Below are positions 1 to 5,067 of a stretch of 5,067 nucleotides of DNA, piece by piece. The stretch is from an uncultured Peptococcaceae bacterium (GTDB lineage Bacteria > Bacillota > Peptococcia > Peptococcales > Peptococcaceae): the NCBI GenBank assembly GCA_902462325.1, contig CABQBF010000173.1:1-5067 (forward strand). The letters run 5' to 3'. The notes below the pieces were generated by a model. It had not been told where the DNA came from. It searched no databases and saw nothing but the letters and a program-made list of their open reading frames with translations. How positions within the stretch are numbered: the stretch's first letter is position 1; each line of letters starts with the position of its first letter. A program made the translations under genes and the position numbers.

Positions 1-834
1 CTGTTTGATTTCTCCGGCAACCTCCATCCGCTCTGTCAGCTTGGCAAAATCCACCGGCTGCTCGCTGCCCGCATATAAGGCGGCCCCATAGGCCACATAA
101 TACTGAGCGTCCGCCGGAAAAATTCCAGTGTTGCTGTCCAAATGCAGCACATCAATAAAGCTCTTCTGCAAGCCCTTTAAGAAAGTCAGCGGGCCGCCCA
201 GAAACATCATTTTCCCTTTCAGCTCCCGGCCTTGGGCCAAACCGCCGATGGTCTGATTGACCACCGCATGAAAAATGCTGGCCGCCACATCCTCTTTGCG
301 GGCGCCCTGATTTAACAGCGGCTGCACATCGGTTTTGGCAAACACACCGCAGCGGGAGGCAATGGGATAAATGCGCTGGGCCTGCAACGCCATCTGGTCC
401 ATTTCCTCCACCGACACATCCAGCAGCACCGCCATCTGGTCGATAAAAGCGCCGGTACCGCCGGCGCAGGTGCCGTTCATGCGCACCTCTACCCCGTTGG
501 TTAAAAACAAAATTTTGGCGTCCTCGCCGCCTAATTCTATCACAACATCAATGGTTTCCGGATATTGCTCCACCGCAATCTGGGTGGCTACAACCTCCTG
601 TACAAATGGAATTTCAAAATAGTCTGCCAGTCCCAGAGAAGCCGAGCCGGTCAACGCCAAGCAAGCCTGCTGTCCCTGCAGAATTTCCTGCCCAATCATT
701 AACACCAGCTCATGAATTTTCTCTTTAATCATGGCCCGATGGCGCTGATAGGATTTGTACACAATATTATGATTTTCATCCAGCACCACGCACTTGATGG
801 TTGTGGACCCGACATCAATTCCAATTTTATACAT
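1..834 (-). CDS. 2-hydroxyacyl-CoA dehydratase activase-family protein (BadF/BadG/BcrA/BcrD ATPase), N-terminal part; 3' end outside window
   Basis: The visible 278 codons encode an ASKHA-fold ATPase domain of the HgdC/BadF type. In characterised relatives a homodimer holds one [4Fe-4S] cluster and uses ATP hydrolysis to push a low-potential electron into a 2-hydroxyacyl-CoA dehydratase. Visible motifs: the phosphate-binding start GIDVGSTTIK (residues 5-14), ELGGEDAKI (100-108), and two cysteines matching the cluster ligands, C123 in NGTCAGGTGAF and C162 in SRCGVFAKTD. A C-terminal FLGGP (211-215) and YVAYGAALYAG (246-256) close the ATPase fold. The start is ATG at 834, with a GAGGTG ribosome binding site 5 bases upstream. 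Stand-alone HgdC proteins end soon after the GAALYA motif, whereas this frame stays open to residue 278. I therefore infer the large fused form known from Clostridia (activase domains plus dehydratase-like and DUF2229 regions, about 1400 residues). The true substrate is unknown. Family call is firm; full architecture is inference. Confidence 0.9.
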   Translation of the reverse strand, partial: MYKIGIDVGSTTIKCVVLDENHNIVYKSYQRHRAMIKEKIHELVLMIGQEILQGQQACLALTGSASLGLADYFEIPFVQEVVATQIAVEQYPETIDVVIELGGEDAKILFLTNGVEVRMNGTCAGGTGAFIDQMAVLLDVSVEEMDQMALQAQRIYPIASRCGVFAKTDVQPLLNQGARKEDVAASIFHAVVNQTIGGLAQGRELKGKMMFLGGPLTFLKGLQKSFIDVLHLDSNTGIFPADAQYYVAYGAALYAGSEQPVDFAKLTERMEVAGEIKQ

Positions 835-838
835 ACTT

Positions 839-845
839 CCACCTC
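839..845 (-). promoter_or_regulatory. Ribosome binding site of the activase gene
   Basis: The minus strand reads GAGGTGG, close to the AGGAGGTG consensus, 4-5 bases before the ATG at 834. This supports ATG 834 as the start. No other in-frame start with a comparable site is visible upstream. Confidence 0.8.
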
Positions 846-886
846 TATTATGGATTTCAGAATATTCTTATGACCATACCCTTGTT

Positions 887-915
887 ATTATACCCAAACT
901 AATTTCAAAACTCAA
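887..915 (-). promoter_or_regulatory. Sigma-A-type promoter for the activase gene
   Basis: The minus strand has TTGAGT (910-915) as -35 and a perfect TATAAT (887-892) as -10, separated by exactly 17 bases (893-909). Transcription would start near 880, giving a leader of about 45 bases before the ATG at 834. The -35 matches the consensus at four of six positions. This is inferred from sequence only. Confidence 0.65.
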
Positions 916-927
916 CTGACAATTCAT

Positions 928-946
928 GCTTTTTGTCACAAAAAGC
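928..946. promoter_or_regulatory. Perfect 19-base palindrome, candidate operator upstream of the activase promoter
   Basis: The sequence GCTTTTTGTCACAAAAAGC has two perfect 9-base arms around a single central C (937). It ends 13 bases upstream of the -35 box, with its centre about 57 bases before the expected transcription start, a position typical of an activator site. It does not fit the CRP/FNR consensus spacing (TGTGA-N6-TCACA) or the Rex consensus that I know. Function and binding protein are unknown. Confidence 0.4.
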
Positions 947-1157
947 GCTATATTGTCTTTTCCCTGTCTAAAGCGATTTTTAAACAAAAAATTTATTTAT
1001 CGGCCCGATAGCGCCAATTCAAAACCTTCCAATCCAGCAAACGGCCGCCTTGCGTTCCTCCGCTTGCCGCCTTTTTCGCCGTAAGCCATTTATAAAGGTT
1101 AAGAACTTGTTAAGAAATCCGGAGTTCCAGATTGATTGTTTACAACGCAAAAAAAAA
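940..1157 (-). ncRNA. Possible structured RNA or long structured leader, unassigned
   Basis: Read as minus-strand RNA, this stretch can form three elements. First, AATCTGG(AACT)CCGGATT at 1133-1116. Second, a 10-pair GC-rich stem CGGCAAGCGG / CCGTTTGCTG at 1069-1035 with a 15-base loop. Third, a long-range stem GCGCTAT / ATAGCGC (1014-1008 with 951-945), directly followed by TTTTT (944-940) as in a terminator. In the first two stems the imperfect pairs are G-U on the minus strand but C-A mismatches on the plus strand, which favours a minus-strand transcript. A promoter candidate lies just upstream at 1158-1193. I recognise no Rfam class. The third stem has a 56-base loop and is weak on its own. 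The call is tentative. Confidence 0.2.
1098..1116. repeat. Short direct repeat GTTAAGAA, 11-base period
   Basis: GTTAAGAA occurs at 1098-1105 and again at 1109-1116, so the copies are offset by 11 bases, about one helical turn. Pairs of direct repeats with this spacing are typical of sites for OmpR/PhoB-family response regulators, but no such regulator is in the window. The repeat lies about 220 bases upstream of the activase transcription start, so chance is a real alternative in AT-rich DNA. Confidence 0.3.
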
Positions 1158-1193
1158 TTTATAGTTATGATTGTTCCTAATCAAAATCGTCAA
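1158..1193 (-). promoter_or_regulatory. Possible second, distal promoter upstream of the activase gene
   Basis: The minus strand has TTGACG (1188-1193), 18 bases (1170-1187), then CATAAC (1164-1169). These match the sigma-A boxes at five and four of six positions. An alternative pair is TTGATT (1179-1184) and TATAAA (1158-1163) with 15-base spacing, which is short. The region lies after the secF terminator and points toward the activase gene, so it could start a leader or small RNA. Such matches are frequent in AT-rich spacers. Confidence 0.25.
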
Positions 1194-1224
1194 TAGAGAG
1201 CTAGGGCCTGATGCCAGCAAACGC

Positions 1225-1259
1225 AAAAAAGCAGCTTCCTGCATGAGGAAACTGCTTTT
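1225..1259 (-). terminator. Rho-independent terminator after secF
   Basis: The minus-strand RNA forms a 13-pair stem, AAAAGCAGTTTCC (1259-1247) with GGAAGCTGCTTTT (1239-1227), around a 7-base loop. One pair is G-U, and the stem runs into six consecutive U residues (1230-1225). On the plus strand the same position is a C-A mismatch and the T tract is interrupted, so it acts best on minus-strand transcripts. It begins 57 bases after the secF stop codon and closes the secDF unit. Confidence 0.9.
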
Positions 1260-1316
1260 CTCAATCGACTGCAACCTGCCAACTTCTCATTTCGAACTTG
1301 ACAGTTCCAATTTTTT

Positions 1317-2189
1317 TTACTTGGCCTGAACCCGATTGCCTTTCAAATGCATCTTAAATTCATACCAGATGGGGCTGGCAATGCACAGAGAAGAATAGGT
1401 CCCTGCCACAACGCCGATAATCATGGCCAGAACGAAAATTCTTGTGGTTTGTCCGCCAAAGAAGAACAGCGCCATCAGCAAGATTAACGTGCTGATGGAA
1501 GTATTCATCGAACGGGTAAAGCTCTGTTTGATACTGTCATTGACCAAACCGGACAGTTGATCCTTTTTCACCCGGCCCATATTTTCCCGAATTCGGTCGA
1601 ACACAACGATTTTATCATTGATGGAATACCCAAAAATGGTCAGCAGCGCCGCAATAAAGGTGCTGTCGATTTCCAACTGGAAGATGCTGAACAAAGCCAC
1701 TACCACAAAAATATCGTGGAACAGCGCCAACACGCCGGCAATGGCAAAGTGCATTTCAAACCGGTAGGTGATATAGGCAATCATCAGCACCACAGCCAGC
1801 GCCAGAGAAATCAGCGCGTTCTTTTTCAGCTCGGCGCCCACGCTGGGCCCTACCAAACCGCTTTCCACAATTTCAAATTCACCGAAGCGGCTTTCCAAAT
1901 CGGCCATCACAGCATCCTGTTTGGCCTGATCCATCTCTGCAGTTTTCAGCAGATAGGAACCGTCGGACATTTCCTGAATTTTGCTGCCTTCCAAGCCGTT
2001 TTCCGTCAACGCAGTACGCAAATCGGCAATATCTACCTGCTGGGCAAACTGTACGTTGATACGGTTGCCGCCGATAAAGTCAATGCCCAAATTCATGCCC
2101 TGCACCAACAGAGATACCAAACCGGCAACCAGCACGATAATAGAAATGGCATACCAGATTTTTCTTTTTCCGATTACATCAATCTTCAT
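1317..2189 (-). CDS. secF: Protein translocase subunit SecF
   Basis: SecF forms the SecDF membrane complex with SecD, which uses the proton gradient to pull exported proteins off SecYEG on the outer face of the membrane. The 290-residue length is usual for a stand-alone SecF. Features: first membrane helix about residues 11-30; the conserved LGIDFIGG at 34-41; a short extracytoplasmic domain to about 120; then five helices between about 123 and 278. GYSINDKIVVFDRIREN (187-203) carries D192, and R226 lies in SFTRS. Their spacing of 34 matches the proton-pathway pair D637/R671 of Thermus SecDF as I recall it. I chose ATG 2189 over the in-frame ATG at 2213 because GGGAGGT sits 7 bases before it, and because relatives start at MK/MxI just before the first helix. 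It overlaps the end of secD by 11 bases. The usual GGT after FIGG is GGN here, a minor variation. Confidence 0.96.
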   Translation of the reverse strand: MKIDVIGKRKIWYAISIIVLVAGLVSLLVQGMNLGIDFIGGNRINVQFAQQVDIADLRTALTENGLEGSKIQEMSDGSYLLKTAEMDQAKQDAVMADLESRFGEFEIVESGLVGPSVGAELKKNALISLALAVVLMIAYITYRFEMHFAIAGVLALFHDIFVVVALFSIFQLEIDSTFIAALLTIFGYSINDKIVVFDRIRENMGRVKKDQLSGLVNDSIKQSFTRSMNTSISTLILLMALFFFGGQTTRIFVLAMIIGVVAGTYSSLCIASPIWYEFKMHLKGNRVQAK

Positions 2190-3450
2190 CACAGATACCT
2201 CCCTGCAGTCCATATAATTTAGGGTTACGCACCAGGTTGGAAGATACCAGTGTGGTCAACATAAAACGGGTAAAGGTAATGGCGGTAAACATACTGGCCA
2301 AAATCCCGATGGTCAGCGTTACGGCAAACCCGCGTACCGAACCGCTGCCGAAGCCAATCAAAATCACCGCGGCCAGCAAGGTGGTAATGTTGGAGTCAAA
2401 AATGGTAGCAAAGGCCTTTTTGAAGCCGGATTCAATGGCCACCCGCAAGGTTTTGCAGGCCCGCAGTTCTTCCTTAATCCGCTCAAAAATAATGACGTTG
2501 GCGTCTACCGCCATCCCTACCGACAACAGGAACGCCGCAATCACCGGCAGCGTAATGGTGGCTTTAATGGCCACATTGGCGCCAATTACCAAAATGGAGT
2601 ACAACAGCAACGCAAAGGTAGCCACCACGCCGGGCACCCGGTAAACCACAATCATAAAGACAGCCAGCGCTATAATCCCAATGATAGCGGCCTTGATGCT
2701 CTTTGCAATAGAGTCAGCGCCCAACTGGGGACCGGTGGTCTGTTTTTCCACAATCGTTAAATCTACAGGCAGCGCACCGCCCTGCAACATCATCGCCAGA
2801 CTCTGGGCCGATTCAAAGGTATCAAAGCTGCCGGAAATCTGAGCCTTGCCGTTGGTAATGGCGGTTTGCACACTGGGCGCAGAAATGACCTGGTCATCCA
2901 GAATGATGGCGATAATTCTGCTTTCTCTGGTGCTTTCGCTGGTACCATAGGTATTAATCAAATCGGTGGTGGCATTTGCAAAGGCTTTAGTGCCTTCACT
3001 GTTAAATTCCAAGGCAACGCCATACATTTCAGAAGCGCTGATGGCTTCCTGATTCATATAGGCGCTGGCTTTGGTCAACTGCCCGCCTTCTAAAATTAAC
3101 TCGCCGTTGTCATAACGGACAAACTGCAGCTTGGCAGTTGTGCCAATGACCCGCACCGCTTCCTCGGCGTCTTCCACCCCAGGTAATTCTACAGAAATCC
3201 GGTTGCTACCTTCCAAGCGCACTTCCGGTTCGGCAACACCCAGCGCATTGATACGGTTTTCAATTACACTTTTGGCTGCTTCCATATCGTCTTGCGAGGT
3301 TCCATCCGGCGCTTCCAGACGAACCGCAACACCGCCCTGCAAGTCCAACCCCAATACCGCGTGATCCGCGCAGATGGGGAAGAGGATGCCGGCGGCGATT
3401 ACAACAATCAGCACTGTTGCAATCAATGTTCCAACTTTTTGCCAACGCAT
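2179..3450 (-). CDS. secD: Protein translocase subunit SecD
   Basis: SecD is the larger partner of SecF in the proton-driven complex that assists Sec-dependent export. The 423 residues fit the separate SecD of Clostridia, unlike the fused SecDF of Bacillus. Order of parts: membrane helix about 7-27; LGLDLQGG (33-40); a large extracytoplasmic P1 region about 45-245, containing ENRINALGVAEPEV (64-77), VELPG (87-91) and a second subdomain about 128-235; then five helices about 252-400. VGMAVDANVIIFERIKEE (311-328) holds D316, the counterpart of the essential transmembrane aspartate (D340 in Thermus). FDSNITTLLA (351-360) and GSVRGFAVTLTIGI (370-383) are also typical. The start ATG at 3450 follows AGGAGG by 8 bases. 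The stop TGA (2181-2179) lies inside the secF start region, so the two are co-transcribed and probably translationally coupled. No key residue appears to be missing. Confidence 0.97.
   Translation of the reverse strand: MRWQKVGTLIATVLIVVIAAGILFPICADHAVLGLDLQGGVAVRLEAPDGTSQDDMEAAKSVIENRINALGVAEPEVRLEGSNRISVELPGVEDAEEAVRVIGTTAKLQFVRYDNGELILEGGQLTKASAYMNQEAISASEMYGVALEFNSEGTKAFANATTDLINTYGTSESTRESRIIAIILDDQVISAPSVQTAITNGKAQISGSFDTFESAQSLAMMLQGGALPVDLTIVEKQTTGPQLGADSIAKSIKAAIIGIIALAVFMIVVYRVPGVVATFALLLYSILVIGANVAIKATITLPVIAAFLLSVGMAVDANVIIFERIKEELRACKTLRVAIESGFKKAFATIFDSNITTLLAAVILIGFGSGSVRGFAVTLTIGILASMFTAITFTRFMLTTLVSSNLVRNPKLYGLQGGICDED
2197..2203 (-). promoter_or_regulatory. Ribosome binding site of secF, inside secD
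   Basis: The minus strand reads GGGAGGT, 7 bases before ATG 2189. It is embedded in the last codons of secD. It decides the secF start: the upstream in-frame ATG at 2213 has no such site and would add eight residues (MDCREVSV) not expected in SecF. Confidence 0.85.
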
Positions 3451-3458
3451 AAATCGCT

Positions 3459-3464
3459 CCTCCT
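3459..3464 (-). promoter_or_regulatory. Ribosome binding site of secD
   Basis: A perfect AGGAGG on the minus strand lies 8 bases upstream of the secD ATG at 3450. Confidence 0.85.
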
Positions 3465-3476
3465 AAAATTCAAATA

Positions 3477-3504
3477 CTTATCTATTATATAGCTGTTTTG
3501 TCAA
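3477..3504 (-). promoter_or_regulatory. Overlapping alternative promoter for secDF (perfect -35)
   Basis: The minus strand has a perfect TTGACA (3499-3504), followed after 16 bases by GATAAG (3477-3482), four of six matches to the -10 consensus. The same TTGACA is only 9 bases from the perfect TATAAT at 3484-3489, too close to pair with it. Either promoter, or both, could drive secDF. Confidence 0.4.
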
Positions 3505-3512
3505 TAGTGCAA
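3484..3512 (-). promoter_or_regulatory. Promoter candidate for secDF (perfect -10)
   Basis: The minus strand has a perfect TATAAT (3484-3489), preceded 17 bases upstream by TTGCAC (3507-3512), a half-matching -35. Transcription would start near 3477 and leave a leader of about 27 bases that includes the secD ribosome binding site. A perfect TTGACA lies between the two boxes (see the next promoter entry). Confidence 0.5.
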
Positions 3513-3555
3513 ATATTTCTTCACATTTTTTGCAATTTCCAGAGAAACTTTTCTG

Positions 3556-3595
3556 AAAAAAGTATCGTTTCCGACAGCGCCTTTTATGCGAAACG
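3556..3595 (-). terminator. Weak terminator-like hairpin at the end of nrdD
   Basis: On the minus strand, CGTTTC (3595-3590) can pair with GAAACG (3571-3566) over an 18-base loop containing the nrdD stop codon. It is followed, after four bases, by TTTTTT (3561-3556). The stem is short and the T tract is offset, so termination may be partial and some nrdD transcripts may continue into secD. Confidence 0.25.
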
Positions 3596-5067
3596 CTGCT
3601 GCTCCAAATACCGGCGGATTTCCGACACGTTGACAAATTTCTGCACGCCCTCTTTTTGGCTGACCACCAGCGTCGGCGCCTGCATAATGCCGTATTGCTG
3701 CACCAAATCGGCATGCTCCTCGGCGGCTACTTTGGTATAGGGTACTGTGCTCTGCTCCAAAAAGGCCTCGGCCATTTTGCAGTTGAGGCAGGTTTTGGTG
3801 GTAAACAGCAGCACTTCTTCCCCACCGCAGCCCAGGCCAGTTTCCCGCTGGGCGGCAGGCTGTTCCGCCGGCTGCTGTCCCTTTTTCAGCACCGAACGGG
3901 CCACATCATACACCTTCCGATCCTTAAATTCCTGGGTTTTCCCGTCGTTCCAGTGCTGCACAGGCCGGTAATAGCCGGTAATGCGACTGTATACCTCTGT
4001 TTCCGCGCCGCAGACCGGGCAGCGGTACTGCTCGCCGCTTAAATAGCCGTGCTGGCGGCAAATCGAATAGGTTGGCGACAGCGTATAATAGGGCAGCGTA
4101 TAATGTTCGGCAATCTTGCGCACCAAAGCGGCGGCAGCCCGCCAGTCGGGCAGCTTTTCCCCTAAAAATGCGTGAAATACCGTACCGGACGTATATAAGG
4201 TCTGCAATTGGTCCTGAATGTCCAACGCCGAGAAAATATCCTCGGTATAGCCTACCGGCAAATGGGAGCTGTTGGTGTAATAGGGCGTTCCCCCAGCTTC
4301 CGACGCTGTGATAATATCGGGATAGCGGGCCACGTCATGTTTGGCCAGCCGGTAAGTGGTCGATTCGGCCGGCGTCGCTTCCAGATTGTACAAATCGCCG
4401 TATTGCTCCTGATAATCGGACAGCCTTTCCCGCATGTGGTTTAACACATCTTTGGCAAACTGCTGAGCCGGGCGCTGGGTTAAATCCATGGCCAGCCACT
4501 TGGCGTTCAGGCAGGCTTCGTTCATGCCCACCAAACCGATGGTGGAAAAATGATTGTCAAAGCTGCCCAAATAGCGCTTGGTATAAGGATATAGCCCTTC
4601 CTCCAGCATTTTGGTAATTTCTCTCCGTTTCACCTTCAACGAACGGGCCGCAATATCCATCAGCTTGTCCAGCCGGCGGTAAAAGTCGGTTTCATCGGCT
4701 GCCAGATAAGCAATGCGGGGCAAATTGATGGTCACCACGCCCACCGAGCCAGTGCTTTCCCCGCTGCCGAAGAACCCGCCCGATTTTTTGCGCAGCTCCC
4801 GCAAGTCTAAGCGCAGCCGGCAGCACATACTGCGCACGTCGCTGGGCTGCATATCGCTGTTGATATAGTTGGAAAAATAGGGCGTGCCGTATTTGGCCGT
4901 CATCTCAAACAACAGGCGGTTGTTTTCCGTATCGGACCAGTCGAAATCTTTCGTAATGGAGTAAGTTGGAATGGGATACTGAAAGCCCCGTCCATTGGCG
5001 TCGCCTTCAATCATGATTTCAATAAAGGCCTTATTAATCATGTCCATTTCTTGTTTGCAGTCTTTAT
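3584..5067 (-). CDS. nrdD: Anaerobic ribonucleoside-triphosphate reductase (class III) with C-terminal redoxin-like domain; 5' end outside window
   Basis: NrdD reduces ribonucleoside triphosphates to deoxy forms without oxygen, using a glycyl radical installed by the activase NrdG (not in this window). Numbered from the in-frame ATG at 5047, 487 residues are visible. The frame continues upstream without a stop (KDCKQE before that Met), so this Met is internal and roughly 200 N-terminal residues are missing. Motifs: FIEIMIEGDANGRGFQYPIPTYSI (8-31), which I recognise as NrdD; SMCCRLRLD (73-81) with the likely thiyl-radical cysteine; GSGESTGSVGVVTINLPRI (94-112); a metal site C330, H333, C343, C346; and the radical glycine G358 in SRITGYYRPVQ. 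Most NrdDs end shortly after this loop. Here a Q/P/A-rich linker (about 388-410) leads to a glutaredoxin/thioredoxin-like domain (411-487) with C420-L-N-C423 and a cis-proline motif QAPTLVV (456-462). The fused domain probably supplies reducing equivalents in cis; that is inference. secD follows after 133 bases. Confidence 0.95.
   Translation of the reverse strand, partial: KDCKQEMDMINKAFIEIMIEGDANGRGFQYPIPTYSITKDFDWSDTENNRLLFEMTAKYGTPYFSNYINSDMQPSDVRSMCCRLRLDLRELRKKSGGFFGSGESTGSVGVVTINLPRIAYLAADETDFYRRLDKLMDIAARSLKVKRREITKMLEEGLYPYTKRYLGSFDNHFSTIGLVGMNEACLNAKWLAMDLTQRPAQQFAKDVLNHMRERLSDYQEQYGDLYNLEATPAESTTYRLAKHDVARYPDIITASEAGGTPYYTNSSHLPVGYTEDIFSALDIQDQLQTLYTSGTVFHAFLGEKLPDWRAAAALVRKIAEHYTLPYYTLSPTYSICRQHGYLSGEQYRCPVCGAETEVYSRITGYYRPVQHWNDGKTQEFKDRKVYDVARSVLKKGQQPAEQPAAQRETGLGCGGEEVLLFTTKTCLNCKMAEAFLEQSTVPYTKVAAEEHADLVQQYGIMQAPTLVVSQKEGVQKFVNVSEIRRYLEQQRFA

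Larger units (their letters stand above)
835..1316. other. Long intergenic region between secF and the activase gene
   Basis: This 482-base stretch has no convincing protein-coding gene. From the secF side it holds the secF terminator (1225-1259), a possible promoter (1158-1193), an A/T homopolymer tract (1149-1160), an 11-base-period direct repeat (1098-1116) and a GC-rich hairpin (1035-1069). Nearer the activase it holds a 13-base palindrome TATCGGCCCGATA (998-1010), the 19-base palindrome (928-946) and the activase promoter and ribosome binding site. Base composition is clearly AT-rich except for the patch at about 1040-1080. A 30-codon reading frame at 1089-997 is not supported as a gene. 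Confidence 0.8.

Noticed and set aside
371..622. An 83-codon plus-strand frame opposite the activase gene
   Set aside because: It is antisense to conserved activase motifs including the cluster cysteine regions, and it is rich in Ser and Thr without any recognisable domain.
928..946. CRP/FNR or Rex binding site
   Set aside because: The half-sites and the one-base centre do not fit the consensus spacing of either family, so only a generic operator is proposed.
997..1089. A 30-codon minus-strand frame in the spacer encoding a basic peptide
   Set aside because: It has no ribosome binding site before its ATG, and its composition is explained by the GC-rich hairpin it crosses. It could be real but is unsupported.
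1149..1157. T9 tract on the minus strand as a terminator
   Set aside because: No GC-rich stem precedes it on the minus strand; the secF terminator at 1225-1259 already explains termination.
2190..2213. Longer SecF start at the upstream ATG (2213)
   Set aside because: No ribosome binding site precedes it, whereas GGGAGGT is correctly spaced before ATG 2189; the added residues are not typical of SecF.
1557..2222. A 221-codon plus-strand open frame opposite secF/secD
   Set aside because: It lies antisense to well-supported SecF and SecD, is rich in His, Gln and Asn as expected of an antisense shadow, and matches no family I recognise.
5045..5047. ATG 5047 as the true start of nrdD
   Set aside because: The frame stays open to the window edge, the following residues match the middle of NrdD, and no ribosome binding site is visible, so the gene begins outside the window.
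1..5067. CRISPR array, tRNA, rRNA, insertion sequence or phage genes
   Set aside because: No regularly spaced repeats, cloverleaf, rRNA motif, transposase or terminal inverted repeats were seen on either strand.

Overview
The window looks like chromosomal DNA of a strictly anaerobic Bacillota, most likely class Clostridia. The reasons are a class III (oxygen-sensitive, glycyl-radical) ribonucleotide reductase, a 2-hydroxyacyl-CoA dehydratase activase, SecD and SecF as two separate genes, strong AGGAGG-type ribosome binding sites and sigma-A-like promoters in AT-rich spacers. The species cannot be named from the sequence. All recognisable genes lie on the minus strand, so transcription runs from high to low coordinates.

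Region by region, in transcription order. (1) 5067-3584: the C-terminal two thirds of an anaerobic ribonucleoside-triphosphate reductase (nrdD). It runs off the right edge and carries an extra C-terminal redoxin-like domain with a CxxC motif. (2) 3583-3451: a spacer with a weak terminator-like hairpin, two overlapping promoter candidates and the secD ribosome binding site. (3) 3450-1317: secD and secF, which overlap by 11 bases and look translationally coupled, closed by a strong intrinsic terminator at 1225-1259. (4) 1224-835: a long AT-rich non-coding stretch. It holds a GC-rich hairpin, other inverted and direct repeats, a perfect 19-base palindrome and a good promoter for the next gene. 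(5) 834-1: the N-terminal ATPase/activase domain of a 2-hydroxyacyl-CoA dehydratase activase-family protein. It runs off the left edge and is probably the start of a much longer multidomain protein.

The genes do not form one pathway. NrdD makes deoxynucleotides without oxygen, SecDF uses the proton motive force to assist Sec-dependent protein export, and the activase is an ATP-driven iron-sulfur electron donor of the type used in anaerobic amino-acid or hydroxyacid fermentation. They appear to be three neighbouring transcription units. No mobile element, CRISPR array, tRNA or rRNA was seen.

No clearly new system is present. The points most worth a second look are the NrdD-redoxin fusion and the 390-base non-coding stretch before the activase gene. 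In that stretch several hairpins pair better as minus-strand RNA than as plus-strand RNA, and a perfect palindrome sits just upstream of the promoter.
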